NCBI GenBank assembly: GCA_900555715.1
Contig: USMC01000033.1
Location: 1-28,319 of the forward strand
Length of the DNA stretch: 28,319 nucleotides
Source: an uncultured Porphyromonadaceae bacterium
GTDB lineage: Bacteria > Bacteroidota > Bacteroidia > Bacteroidales > Muribaculaceae
Reading direction: 5' to 3'
Part shown: positions 6,994 through 15,558 of the stretch, piece after piece
Numbering within the stretch: the stretch's first letter is position 1
Layout of the letters: every line of letters starts with the position of its first letter
Notes under the pieces: model-generated
What the model saw: only the letters and a program-made list of their open reading frames with translations
Databases searched by the model: none
What the model was told of the DNA's origin: nothing
Made by a program: the position numbers and the translations under genes

Positions 6994-6997
6994 GTCA

Positions 6998-7239
6998 GAA
7001 ACCGCATGGCTCAAACAACAGCAAATAGAAGATTTATTCGGTACCAAACGACCTGCGATTACTAAACACCTCAAGTCAGGAAAATGTGGAAGAAAAAAGC
7101 ACATGTTCCATTTTGGAACATACTGCCGTAAAATGATAAGATTCATATCGGGCACTCGCTCAAGGACCTCGGCAAGAAGCTGTTCGCCTTCTCCAAAATG
7201 GTTATATTGACCTGCTCGGAGCTGTTGTCGAAAATATAG
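6998..7239 (+). pseudogene. wrecked RhuM/phospholipase-D-like gene
   Basis: Two pieces of one gene family remain. Bases 6998-7075 encode ETAWLKQQQIEDLFGTKRPA and a little more, the DNA-binding part of a RhuM protein, like TVWLTQAQMVELF in the intact gene at 7504. Bases 7141-7239 in another frame encode IHIGHSLKDLGKKLFAFSKM through SELLSKI and a stop. They match the last 33 codons of the intact gene, and 7144-7241 differs from 8278-8375 at about 8 of 98 bases. Roughly 550 bases of the middle are gone and the frames disagree. The terminator at 6960-6993 sits where the original start codon would be, so expression is unlikely. Confidence 0.7.
7103..7121. repeat. inverted repeat inside the RhuM relic
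   Basis: Perfect 7-base arms atgttcc and ggaacat surround attttg-centred bases. The half-sites TTCCA (7106-7110) and TGGAA (7114-7118) recur in the larger palindrome after the intact RhuM gene, so this may be an operator brought in by rearrangement. Confidence 0.4.
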
Positions 7240-7416
7240 AAGTACGCGAATTATCTGATTCTCGCCGACCTCTATAACGCAATCCTATTAGCGGAAGCAT
7301 GCAGAGGCACCGACAACTCACTTGCGTGGATGCGCAAATATGATTGTCTCTTAGCCAGCAGCCGTACGAGGCATGCTCGCCAGATGCAAAAAACCAAGAC
7401 AGCAAAAAAACGATAA
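7240..7416 (+). pseudogene. orphan C-terminal coding fragment, family unknown
   Basis: Directly after the stop of the RhuM relic, and in the same frame, 58 codons stay open before TAA at 7414-7416. They read like real protein, with a leucine/alanine-rich helix (NYLILADLYNAILLAEACRG) and a basic tail (MQKTKTAKKR), but the only ATG is at 7330. It looks like the end of a gene whose front has been lost. I do not recognise the family. Confidence 0.35.
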
Positions 7417-7492
7417 ATATTATTTGATTCGCTTGTTGACTCTACATCGGAAGTTATTGCTCATATACAACTTTGATTTCAAAAATTATAGG

Positions 7493-7500
7493 TAATTTTG
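7493..7500 (+). promoter_or_regulatory. promoter -7 element close to the RhuM start
   Basis: TAATTTTG matches TAnnTTTG, with TTTG at 7472-7475 (17-base spacer, a little short). Transcription would begin near 7507, so the message would have almost no leader and the ATG at 7513 may be used instead of 7504. Confidence 0.4.
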
Positions 7501-7503
7501 CAT

Positions 7504-8373
7504 ATGAAATCTATGCAAGAAAACGAAATAATAATTTATCAACCTGACGAAACCCTCAAACTTGATGTTCAAGTTGAGGATGATACTGTGTGGCTTACAC
7601 AGGCTCAAATGGTAGAATTATTCCAGACTACTAAACAAAATATAAGCCTTCATACTAATAATATTTTTAAAGAAGGTGAACTAGATGCTAATTCAGTTGT
7701 CAAGGAATACTTGACTACTGCATCTGATGGTAAAAGATATCGAACTAAATACTACAATCTTGATGTCATCATATCAGTAGGGTATAGAGTCAAATCATTA
7801 AGGGGTACCCAGTTCCGCCAGTGGGCAAATAAGATATTGAAGGAATATATGCTTCGTGGATATTCAATCAACCAAAGATTGATTGAGATGAGCGACAGAT
7901 TGGACCGACGCCTTTTGGAACAAGATGGGAAGATTGCGGCTATTCGCAAAGACGTCGATTTCTTTGTCAGGACATCGTTGCCTCCTAAGGAAGGCATCTT
8001 CTTTGACGGGCAGATTTTTGACGCGTACGCATTTGTCGCCGATTTGATTCGCAAAGCAAAACACAGAATAGTTGTAATCGACAGCTATGTTGACGATTCG
8101 GTGCTGGTGCAACTGTCGAAGCGGAATCGCGGCGTGACGGTGGATATCTATGACGGCAAGATTTCGCAGCAACTGCGTCAGGATGTGGCGCGACACAATG
8201 CCCAATACCCGGGCGTTACCTTACACGCTTACAATAAGGCTCACGACCGTTTTCTGATAATCGACGAGGAAGTCTATCATATCGGGCACTCGCTCAAAGA
8301 CCTCGGCAAGAAGCTCTTCGCCTTCTCCAAAATGGATGTCATGACCGGCTCAGAGCTGTTGTCGAAAATATAG
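7504..8373 (+). CDS. RhuM-family DNA-binding protein with phospholipase-D-like domain
   Basis: A 289-residue protein in two parts. The N-terminal third is a RhuM-type domain (TVWLTQAQMVELF near 28-40, then YYNLDVIISVGYRVKS and QFRQWANKILKEY), a fold linked to DNA binding and common on islands and near restriction or phage genes. A coiled linker at about 120-155 leads to a C-terminal domain with HDRFLIIDEEVYHIGHSLKDLG (247 onward), which resembles a phospholipase-D-superfamily half-site; with one such motif it would need to dimerise to cut anything. The function is unproven: DNA processing or a regulatory role are both possible. The gene stands alone, between its own partial duplicate and a long palindrome. 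The start is ATG 7504 or 7513; residues from MQENEIIIYQ match the usual family beginning. Confidence 0.75.
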   Translation: MKSMQENEIIIYQPDETLKLDVQVEDDTVWLTQAQMVELFQTTKQNISLHTNNIFKEGELDANSVVKEYLTTASDGKRYRTKYYNLDVIISVGYRVKSLRGTQFRQWANKILKEYMLRGYSINQRLIEMSDRLDRRLLEQDGKIAAIRKDVDFFVRTSLPPKEGIFFDGQIFDAYAFVADLIRKAKHRIVVIDSYVDDSVLVQLSKRNRGVTVDIYDGKISQQLRQDVARHNAQYPGVTLHAYNKAHDRFLIIDEEVYHIGHSLKDLGKKLFAFSKMDVMTGSELLSKI

Positions 8374-8400
8374 AAACTGTTTGGTGCATCAGAATGAAGG

Positions 8401-8416
8401 TTTTGGTGCGCCAAAA
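8401..8416. repeat. short palindrome after the RhuM gene
   Basis: Arms ttttgg and ccaaaa surround tgcg, 27 bases past the RhuM stop. It is the first of two inverted repeats in this gap. Confidence 0.5.
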
Positions 8417-8424
8417 GCTATTCC

Positions 8425-8458
8425 AAACTATTCCAATTTTGTAAAATTGGAATAGTTT
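8425..8458. terminator. long perfect inverted repeat, terminator or operator
   Basis: Two perfectly matching 16-base arms (aaactattccaatttt and its complement) surround only gt. As RNA it would form a long AU-rich hairpin after the RhuM gene. There is no separate T-run, though the palindrome itself contains TTTT. The half-site ctattccaa also occurs once more at 8419-8427. It could terminate transcription in both directions or be a DNA-binding site for a dimer. Confidence 0.55.
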
Positions 8459-8506
8459 GACTCGGGCATATCGAGTGATTTTTTGTCGGTGATGTCATGG
8501 ATGCGA

Positions 8507-8538
8507 TTTGCGTTTTGCGGGGAAATTTTGTATTTTTG
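8507..8538 (+). promoter_or_regulatory. lysS operon promoter
   Basis: TTTG at 8507-8510, a 20-base spacer and TATTTTTG at 8531-8538 closely match the Bacteroidetes promoter. Transcription should start near 8545, about 20 bases before the lysS ATG. Confidence 0.7.
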
Positions 8539-8566
8539 CAAATTGGAAATAAAGCAATCACACAAT

Positions 8567-10300
8567 ATGAGCAATATCGAACTTAGCGAACAGGAGCAGC
8601 TCAGACGTCAGAGCATGGCGGAGCTGCGCCGCATGGGCATAGAACCTTATCCGGCAGCCGAATATAAAGTGACAGGTCACAGCGATGAAATAAAGAGCAC
8701 GTTCAGCGACGACGCTCCGGCGCGCGACGTCTGCGTGGCAGGACGAATAATGAGCCGCCGCATCATGGGCAAGGCTTCTTTCGTCGAACTCCAGGACTCC
8801 AAGGGACGAATCCAGATCTACATCTCGCGTGACGAGATATGTCCCGACGAGAACAAGGACCTCTACAATATCGTCTTCAAGAAACTTCTCGACATCGGCG
8901 ACTTCATCGGAGTCTGCGGCTATGTGTTCCGCACACAGACAGGCGAGATTTCCGTCCATGCCAAAAGCATGACTGTCCTGAGCAAGTCACTGCGTCCGCT
9001 GCCTATAGTGAAGATGAAGGATGGCGTTGTCTACGACGCTTTCGACGACCCGGAGCTCCGCTACCGCCGCCGCTACGTCGACCTCGTTGTCAACGATGGC
9101 GTAAAGCAGATATTCCTCAAACGCACAAAGGTCTACACCTCAATGCGCGAGTATTTCAACAACGCAGGTTACATCGAGGTAGAGACTCCTATCCTCCAGT
9201 CGATTCCTGGCGGAGCATCGGCACGCCCGTTCATCACCCACCACAACGCGCTCGACATTCCCCTCTACCTGCGCATCGCCGACGAGCTCTATCTCAAGCG
9301 CCTCATCGTGGGCGGCTTCGAAGGCGTCTATGAATTCTCGAAGAACTTCCGCAACGAGGGCATGGACCGCACGCACAACCCTGAGTTCACCTGTATGGAA
9401 ATCTATGTTTCCTACAAGGACTACAACTGGATGATGTCGTTCACCGAAAAGATGCTCGAGAAGATATGCCTCGACGTCAACGGCACCGACGAAGTGAAGG
9501 TCGGCGACAATGTCATCAGCTTCAAGGCACCGTTCCCGCGCGTGACAATGGCACAGGCTATCAAGGACCACACCGGCGTAGACATAACCGGCATGGATGA
9601 GGAGCAGCTGCGCAAGACGGCGCGCGACCTCGGCATAGAGGTTGACGACACCATGGGCAAAGGCAAGCTCATCGACGAAATATTTGGCGAGAAATGCGAA
9701 GGCAAGTACATCCAGCCTACATTCATCACCGACTATCCCATCGAGATGTCGCCTCTGACAAAGCGCCACCGCGACAACCCCGAACTCACCGAACGCTTCG
9801 AGCTGATGGTGAACGGCAAAGAGCTCGCCAACGCTTATTCTGAGCTCAACGACCCCATCGACCAGTACGAGCGCTTCGTCGAGCAGATGCGTCTTGGCGA
9901 GAAAGGTGACGACGAGGCAATGATTATCGACGGCGACTTCATCCGCGCCCTCGAATACGGCATGCCTCCAACATCCGGCATGGGCATAGGCATGGACCGC
10001 CTTGTGATGCTTATGACGGGTCAGACAGCTATACAGGAAGTACTTCTCTTCCCGCAGATGCGTCCCGAGAAAGTGGAGAAGCGCGACAAACCCGAGGCAT
10101 TCGTCGCTCTCGGCGTTCCCGCCGAATGGACAGAACCGCTGCAGAAGACAGGCGTGCTCACCGTAGAGGCTCTCGCAGCGCTCAATCCTAACAAGCTTTT
10201 CCAGGATCTCTGCGGCTTCAACAAAAAGAACAAACTCGGGCTTGCCAATCCCAAAAGCGAAGAAGTAGCGGCATGGGTTGAGGCAGCGAAAGCCAGATAA
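8567..10300 (+). CDS. lysS: lysyl-tRNA synthetase, class II
   Basis: A 577-residue cytoplasmic enzyme that charges tRNA-Lys with lysine. An anticodon-binding OB domain covers about 55-140. The class II core follows, with motif 2 as FRNEGMDRTHNPEFT (261-275) and motif 3 as GMGIGMDRLVML (471-482). After LFPQMRPEK (to 503) there is an extension of about 74 residues, beyond the E. coli enzyme's end, containing a helix-hairpin-helix-like stretch (GVLTVEALAALNPNKLFQDL). Such an extension is common in Bacteroidetes lysyl-tRNA synthetases. The ATG at 8567 is chosen over the longer frame from 8483 because the promoter lies inside that extra part. It is the first gene of a seven-gene run. Confidence 0.96.
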   Translation: MSNIELSEQEQLRRQSMAELRRMGIEPYPAAEYKVTGHSDEIKSTFSDDAPARDVCVAGRIMSRRIMGKASFVELQDSKGRIQIYISRDEICPDENKDLYNIVFKKLLDIGDFIGVCGYVFRTQTGEISVHAKSMTVLSKSLRPLPIVKMKDGVVYDAFDDPELRYRRRYVDLVVNDGVKQIFLKRTKVYTSMREYFNNAGYIEVETPILQSIPGGASARPFITHHNALDIPLYLRIADELYLKRLIVGGFEGVYEFSKNFRNEGMDRTHNPEFTCMEIYVSYKDYNWMMSFTEKMLEKICLDVNGTDEVKVGDNVISFKAPFPRVTMAQAIKDHTGVDITGMDEEQLRKTARDLGIEVDDTMGKGKLIDEIFGEKCEGKYIQPTFITDYPIEMSPLTKRHRDNPELTERFELMVNGKELANAYSELNDPIDQYERFVEQMRLGEKGDDEAMIIDGDFIRALEYGMPPTSGMGIGMDRLVMLMTGQTAIQEVLLFPQMRPEKVEKRDKPEAFVALGVPAEWTEPLQKTGVLTVEALAALNPNKLFQDLCGFNKKNKLGLANPKSEEVAAWVEAAKAR

Positions 10301-10311
10301 GACAGCCAGGA

Positions 10312-11349
10312 ATGACAAAACTCTTAGGCATGACTCCCGAAGAGCTCGGCACGGTGGCGCTCGCCGCCGGGCTGCGCCCCTTCGCCGCCCGCCAGATGGC
10401 GCAGTGGCTCTATGTGCGCCGCGTCGACAACATCGACATGATGACCGATCTCTCCAAGAAATCGCGCTCCTGGCTCCGCGACCACGGCTATACCGTCGGA
10501 CGCCATAAGCCCATCAAGGAAGCGCGCAGCGCCGACGGAACGGTGAAATATCTCTTCGCGGGTGTCGGCGGACGCGACATAGAAGCCGTCTACATCCCCG
10601 ACCGGGAGCGCGCCACTCTGTGCGTGTCCAGTCAGGCAGGATGCCGCATGGGGTGCCGCTTCTGCATGACAGGTCAGGGAGGCTGGCAGGGCAATCTCGA
10701 TGCCGCCGACATTCTCAACCAGATACTCTCCATCCCCGAAAGCGACACACTGACAAACATCGTATTCATGGGCATGGGCGAGCCCGCCGACAACGTCGAC
10801 GCCGTTCTGCGGACGATAGATGTTCTGACGGCGAAATGGGGATTCGCCTGGAGTCCTAAGAGAATCACGGTGTCGACCATAGGCAAACAGCCGGGTTTCA
10901 GCCGCCTTCTCGACGAGGCTCAGACACACATCGCCGTAAGCCTCCATTCGCCATACACCGTCGAGCGCGCCTCCATAATGCCTGTCGAGAAAGCGTTTCC
11001 TGAAAAACAGATCATCGAGACTCTCCGCAAATACGATTTCGCCCACCAGCGCCGTCTGTCGTTCGAATATACGATGTTCGAGGGTCTCAACGACAGCGTC
11101 AGACACGCCGATGCTCTGGCACATCTCATAAAAGGCACATCCGGACGCGTCAACCTGATACGCTTCCACCGCACACCCGGCTTCGAAGGACGCCCGTCAT
11201 CCCAGGAGACCATGGAACAGTTCCGCGACCGCCTTAACGACGCCGGAATCACCGCCACCATACGCGCTTCGAGAGGCGAGGACATCATGGCGGCGTGCGG
11301 CATGCTCGCCGGGGAAGCAGCACAACAAACAAAACAACAGACAAAATGA
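10312..11349 (+). CDS. rlmN: dual-specificity RNA methyltransferase RlmN
   Basis: A 345-residue radical-SAM enzyme that methylates C2 of adenine 2503 in 23S rRNA and, in many bacteria, adenine 37 of some tRNAs. The iron-sulfur cysteines are Cys111, Cys115 and Cys118 in CRMGCRFCMTGQ. Cys104, seven residues before the cluster, and Cys329 in AACGMLAG match the two extra cysteines that form the methyl-transfer intermediate in the E. coli protein. All key residues are present. The gene starts 11 bases after lysS and its stop overlaps the pdxA start (ATGA). The C-terminal tail is rich in Gln, Thr and Lys and shows no motif. Confidence 0.95.
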   Translation: MTKLLGMTPEELGTVALAAGLRPFAARQMAQWLYVRRVDNIDMMTDLSKKSRSWLRDHGYTVGRHKPIKEARSADGTVKYLFAGVGGRDIEAVYIPDRERATLCVSSQAGCRMGCRFCMTGQGGWQGNLDAADILNQILSIPESDTLTNIVFMGMGEPADNVDAVLRTIDVLTAKWGFAWSPKRITVSTIGKQPGFSRLLDEAQTHIAVSLHSPYTVERASIMPVEKAFPEKQIIETLRKYDFAHQRRLSFEYTMFEGLNDSVRHADALAHLIKGTSGRVNLIRFHRTPGFEGRPSSQETMEQFRDRLNDAGITATIRASRGEDIMAACGMLAGEAAQQTKQQTK

Positions 11350-12452
11350 ACAGCAATAAGATACGCGTGGGAATCACCCACGGCGACACCAACGGCATAG
11401 GCTACGAAGTAATCCTCAAGACTCTTGAGGACCCGCGCATAGCCGACCTGTGCACCGTCGTAGTCTACGGTTCGGCAAAAGCCGCCGCCTTCTACCGCAA
11501 AGCCATGGAGCTGGCTCCTGTACAGTTCAACCGCATAGACAGCGCCGCCGACGCACGCGACGGAGCCTACAACATCATCAACGTCGTAGGCGAAGACCTC
11601 AAAATCGACCCGGGCGTAGCGACAGAGGCTGCAGGACAGGCAGCGCTGGCGGCTCTGAAAGCTGCCGTCGCCGATCTACGCGAAGGCAACATCGACGTTC
11701 TTGTCACAGCGCCTATCAACAAGCATTCCATCCAGAGCGACGAATTCCATTTCCCCGGACACACAGAATTTCTCGAAGCTGCCGCCAACGAAAGTGCAGA
11801 CACGCCCTCCGAGGCACTGATGATACTGTGCTCGGAGAATATACGCGTGGCACTTGTCACCGCCCACAAACCTATCGCCGAAGTAGCATCCTGTCTCACA
11901 CAGGAACTTATCGTCAAGAGAATAAAGGCTTTCGCAGCGTCGTTGTGCCGCGATTTCGGCATACCTTCGCCGCGCGTGGCTGTCCTCTCGCTCAATCCGC
12001 ATGCCGGCGAGGAAGGTCTGCTTGGTAAAGAGGAAGAAGAGATCATCAAGCCCGCCATCGAGGAGGCGCGCCGTGATAAAATACTTGTTTTCGGACCATA
12101 CGCCTCCGACGGTTTCTTCGGCAGCGGTGCCTTCGCACGGTTCGACGGCATACTGGCAATGTACCACGACCAGGGTCTCACACCCTTCAAGACCATCGCC
12201 ATGGACAGCGGCGTCAATTTCACTGCCGGACTGCCCTTCGTGCGCACGTCGCCCGACCACGGCACCGGCTACGACATCGCCGGCAAAGGCATGGCACAGC
12301 CCGATTCGCTGCGCAGCGCCATCTACACCGCAATCGACATTTTCCGCAACCGCCAGGCGCACGACGAGGCTTACCGCCGCCCGCTCACCCGACAATACCA
12401 CGATAAAGGCGACCGCGGCAACGACCCCACCTTAGACCTCTCAAAAGACTGA
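11346..12452 (+). CDS. pdxA: 4-hydroxythreonine-4-phosphate dehydrogenase
   Basis: A 368-residue enzyme of the DXP-dependent pathway to pyridoxal phosphate. It oxidises 4-phosphohydroxy-L-threonine, and the product reacts onward with PdxJ. The N-terminus VGITHGDTNGIGYEV is typical, and the three metal-binding histidines are visible: His139 in FPGHTEF, His219 in NPHAGEEG and His274 in YHDQG. Another conserved stretch is VRTSPDHGTGYDIAG. PdxJ is not in the window. It overlaps the rlmN stop by four bases and ends four bases before the next gene. A C-terminal tail of about 15 polar residues looks dispensable. Confidence 0.95.
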   Translation: MNSNKIRVGITHGDTNGIGYEVILKTLEDPRIADLCTVVVYGSAKAAAFYRKAMELAPVQFNRIDSAADARDGAYNIINVVGEDLKIDPGVATEAAGQAALAALKAAVADLREGNIDVLVTAPINKHSIQSDEFHFPGHTEFLEAAANESADTPSEALMILCSENIRVALVTAHKPIAEVASCLTQELIVKRIKAFAASLCRDFGIPSPRVAVLSLNPHAGEEGLLGKEEEEIIKPAIEEARRDKILVFGPYASDGFFGSGAFARFDGILAMYHDQGLTPFKTIAMDSGVNFTAGLPFVRTSPDHGTGYDIAGKGMAQPDSLRSAIYTAIDIFRNRQAHDEAYRRPLTRQYHDKGDRGNDPTLDLSKD

Positions 12453-12456
12453 CACG

Positions 12457-13170
12457 ATGAACTATGCGATAATAGCTGCCGGTGAAGGCTCACGCCTTGT
12501 GCAGGAAGGAGTGGCACTCCCCAAACCGCTCGTCGACATCGACGGGCGCCCGATGATACGCCGCCTCATCGACATCTTCGCGTCGTACCGTCCGGAGACA
12601 CTGAGCGTTATCGTCAACGAACAGATGACCGAAGTACGCGACTACCTCGAAAGCATAGCGCCCGGTCTGCCGTTCGACTTCCGCCTCACCGTCAGGACTA
12701 CGCCGAGTTCCATGCACAGTTTCTACGAAGTGTCGCGCGGTTTCAGCGCCGGCAAGTTCATCCTCACCACCGTCGACACCATCTTCCGCGCCGACGATTT
12801 CCTGCGCTATGCCGAAGCATTCGACAGCTGCGACGCCGACGGATGCATGGGCCTGACGACATTCATCGACGATGAAAAACCGCTTTATGTCGACGTAGAC
12901 CCCGCGACAGACCTCATCACCGCCTTCCGCGACGCCCCGACAGGCAAGGACAAATACATCTCCGGCGGCATCTACGGACTCACTGCTCCCGCGCTCGACG
13001 TCCTCGCCGGATGCATGGCTCGCGGAGTGAGCCGTATGCGCAACTACCAGCGCGCGCTCATCGCCGAAGGACTGAAACTGAAAGCTTTCTGCTTTCCAAA
13101 GATTGTCGACGTCGACCATGCCGCCGACATCATCACAGCACAACAATTCTTATCCTCAGACACCTTATAA
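12457..13170 (+). CDS. sugar nucleotidyltransferase-like protein
   Basis: A 237-residue protein of the NTP-transferase (GT-A like) fold. The signature AIIAAGEGSRL (residues 4-14) and a lysine in LPKPLVDIDGRPMI match the nucleotide-binding loop and catalytic lysine of sugar-1-phosphate nucleotidyltransferases. An acidic pair in TTVDTIF could hold the metal, and YISGGIYGL occurs where family members contact the sugar. The substrate cannot be read from sequence. It could make an activated sugar or a polyol or choline nucleotide for the cell surface. It lies between pdxA and parE with a 4-base gap and a 1-base overlap (TAATG), so it is translated with the housekeeping operon. Confidence 0.8.
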   Translation: MNYAIIAAGEGSRLVQEGVALPKPLVDIDGRPMIRRLIDIFASYRPETLSVIVNEQMTEVRDYLESIAPGLPFDFRLTVRTTPSSMHSFYEVSRGFSAGKFILTTVDTIFRADDFLRYAEAFDSCDADGCMGLTTFIDDEKPLYVDVDPATDLITAFRDAPTGKDKYISGGIYGLTAPALDVLAGCMARGVSRMRNYQRALIAEGLKLKAFCFPKIVDVDHAADIITAQQFLSSDTL

Positions 13171-15104
13171 TGACCGAAGAAGAACCCATCATCAATCAGG
13201 AAAGCGGCACCGCCGAATATGGCGAGGGCGACATCATCACCCTGTCGTGGAATGAACACATACAGCGGCGCCCGGGCATGTACATCGGTAAGCTCGGCGA
13301 CGGTACCAACTCCGACGACGGCATTTATGTGCTCATCAAGGAAGTTGTCGACAACTCTATCGACGAATATATGATGGGCTTCGGAAAACAGATCGACGTC
13401 ACCGTCGGAGAACATTCGGCAAGCATACGCGACTATGGGCGCGGAATACCTCTGGGTTCGCTGATAGTGGCAGCTTCGAAGATGAACACCGGCGCCAAAT
13501 ACGATTCCGAAGCTTTCAAGAAGTCTGTCGGACTCAACGGCGTGGGCATAAAGGCTGTCAACGCCCTGTCGTCCGATTTTGAAATCACGGCTTTCCGCGA
13601 CGGACAGTGCAAGCGCGCACGCTTCTGCATGGGCAACCTCGTGGAAGAAAGCGACATAGAACCTACCGACCAGTCCAACGGCACTTTAGTGAACTTCACG
13701 CCGTCCGACGATATTTTTAAAGGCTTCCTCTTCCGCGACGAGTTTGTCGTACCGATGATGAAGAACTACACTTTCCTCAACACCGGACTGAAAATCTACT
13801 ATAACGGTCACGCCTATGTGTCGCGGCACGGTCTTATGGACCTGCTCCAGGAAAACATGACGCAGGAGCCCCTTTATCCGCCTATCCACCTCAGAGGCGA
13901 CGACATCGAGGTTGTCATCACCCACGCTCGGCAGTACGGCGAGGAATACTACTCCTTCGTCAACGGTCAGCACACCACCCAGGGCGGCACACATCTGAGC
14001 GCCTTCAAGGAAGCCTCCAGCCGCACGATAAAGGAGTATTTCAACCGCAATTTCGAATATTCCGACATCCGCAACGGCATGGTCGCAGCCATCGCCATCC
14101 GCGTTCAGGACCCTGTTTTCGAGTCGCAGACCAAGACAAAGCTCGGTTCGCGCGAAATGTCGCCCGACGGTGTGACAATTGCCAAATACATAGGCGATTT
14201 CATCAAGAAAGAACTCGACAACTACCTTCACCGCAACCTCGACGTAGCCGAAGTGATCCTCAAGAAAGTACAGGAGAGCGAGCGCGACCGCAAGGCTATG
14301 GCGGGCGTCGCCAAGAAAGCCCGCGAGACAGCCAAGAAAGTGAGCCTCTACAACCGCAAGCTCAACGACTGCCGCGTGCATCTGAACGACAGCCGCGGCA
14401 ATGAAGAGAAAAAACTCGCCACGTCCATCTTCATCACCGAGGGCGACTCCGCCGGAGGCTCCATCGAGAAAGTGCGCGACGTAGAGACACAGGCGGTGTT
14501 CAAGCTCCGCGGCAAGCCGCTCAACAGCTACGGTGCGACACAGAAAGAGCTTTACGCCAACCAGGAGTTCAGTCTCCTGCAGGCAGCGCTGAACATCGAG
14601 GACGGTATCGATAACCTCCGCTACAACAAGGTCATCATCGCCACTGATGCCGATGTCGACGGCATGCACATACGCCTGCTCATGCTGACGTTCTTCCTCC
14701 AGTATTTCCCCGACCTTGTCAAAAAGGGACATGTCTACGTTCTCCAGACGCCTCTCTTCCGCGTGCGCAACAAAAAGACCGCCAAGCGGAGCGGACGCGT
14801 CCGTTCCGGCGACACTCCCGACGACACCGTCTACTGCTACAGCGACGACGAACGCATCGCCGCCATACGGCGTTTCGGCGATAATGCCGAGATAACGCGC
14901 TTCAAAGGTCTCGGCGAGATATCGCCTGATGAATTCCGCGGATTCATCGGCGAGGACATGCGCATCGACCGCGTCACACTCCGTAAGGAAGACGGCTTCG
15001 CCGAGGTGCTTGAGTTCTATATGGGCAAGAACACCATGGAACGCCAGAACTTCATCATCGAAAACCTTGTCGTAGAAGATGACACACATATCGACGCCGA
15101 CTGA
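13170..15104 (+). CDS. parE: DNA topoisomerase IV subunit B
   Basis: A 644-residue type II topoisomerase ATPase subunit that works with ParC to separate linked daughter chromosomes. The ATPase domain shows RPGMYIG, KEVVDNSIDEY, RDYGRGIPLG and GLNGVGIKAVNALS. The QTK loop is QTKTKLGS, and the Toprim metal-binding motifs are EGDSAGGS (about 424) and DADVDG (about 492), with RFKGLGEI near the end. The size is right for ParE and too short for enterobacterial GyrB. A GyrB paralogue remains a lower-probability alternative, since parC is not in view. The start at 13170 is preferred; upstream in-frame sequence belongs to the nucleotidyltransferase gene. Its last 26 bases overlap coaD. Confidence 0.9.
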   Translation: MTEEEPIINQESGTAEYGEGDIITLSWNEHIQRRPGMYIGKLGDGTNSDDGIYVLIKEVVDNSIDEYMMGFGKQIDVTVGEHSASIRDYGRGIPLGSLIVAASKMNTGAKYDSEAFKKSVGLNGVGIKAVNALSSDFEITAFRDGQCKRARFCMGNLVEESDIEPTDQSNGTLVNFTPSDDIFKGFLFRDEFVVPMMKNYTFLNTGLKIYYNGHAYVSRHGLMDLLQENMTQEPLYPPIHLRGDDIEVVITHARQYGEEYYSFVNGQHTTQGGTHLSAFKEASSRTIKEYFNRNFEYSDIRNGMVAAIAIRVQDPVFESQTKTKLGSREMSPDGVTIAKYIGDFIKKELDNYLHRNLDVAEVILKKVQESERDRKAMAGVAKKARETAKKVSLYNRKLNDCRVHLNDSRGNEEKKLATSIFITEGDSAGGSIEKVRDVETQAVFKLRGKPLNSYGATQKELYANQEFSLLQAALNIEDGIDNLRYNKVIIATDADVDGMHIRLLMLTFFLQYFPDLVKKGHVYVLQTPLFRVRNKKTAKRSGRVRSGDTPDDTVYCYSDDERIAAIRRFGDNAEITRFKGLGEISPDEFRGFIGEDMRIDRVTLRKEDGFAEVLEFYMGKNTMERQNFIIENLVVEDDTHIDAD

Positions 15105-15558
15105 GCGTATTGCAGTTTTCCCGGGTTCGTTCAACCCCTTCACTGTCGGTCATGCCGACATTGTCGCCCGCGGACTTGAACTTTTCGACCATATCGTCAT
15201 TGCCGTAGGCATCAATCCTTCCAAGCCCGGCAACCGCAGCGACGCCGTCGGCGCCATCAGTAAAATCTACGCCGGCAATCCGCGCGTGTCTGTCAGGACA
15301 TACGAAGGTCTGACCGTCGACTTCGCCCGCGCCGTCGGCGCCCGCTTCATCCTCCGCGGTGTCCGTTCCGTCAAAGACTTCGAGTACGAACGCGACATGG
15401 CTCAGATAAACTCGCAACTTTCCGGCATAGAAAGTGTTCTTTTATTTAGCCGACCCGAGCTTTCGGCAATATCATCCTCCATCGTGCGCGAGCTTGAGCG
15501 CTTCGGACACGACGTGAGCAATTTTCTTCCGTCAAACAATTCAGATAAGCAAGAATGA
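15079..15558 (+). CDS. coaD: phosphopantetheine adenylyltransferase
   Basis: A 159-residue enzyme for the penultimate step of coenzyme A synthesis, joining ATP and 4'-phosphopantetheine. The nucleotide-binding FPGSFNPFTVGH (14-25) has the expected histidine pattern (the T/HxGH motif ends at His25), and ISSSIVRE (131-138) is the second signature of this family. A ten-residue N-terminal stretch precedes the usual start; no later ATG is available, so the start inside parE (26-base overlap) is accepted. Its stop overlaps the following protease start (ATGA). Confidence 0.95.
   Translation: MTHISTPTERIAVFPGSFNPFTVGHADIVARGLELFDHIVIAVGINPSKPGNRSDAVGAISKIYAGNPRVSVRTYEGLTVDFARAVGARFILRGVRSVKDFEYERDMAQINSQLSGIESVLLFSRPELSAISSSIVRELERFGHDVSNFLPSNNSDKQE

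Noticed and set aside
9140..10318. 392-codon frame antisense to lysS
   Set aside because: Long minus-strand frames occur across this GC-rich operon because of codon bias. The translation has no domain and lysS is unambiguous.
13686..15143. 485-codon frame antisense to parE
   Set aside because: Same cause as above; the composition (many Val, Glu and Asp repeats) mirrors parE codons, and it resembles no family I know.
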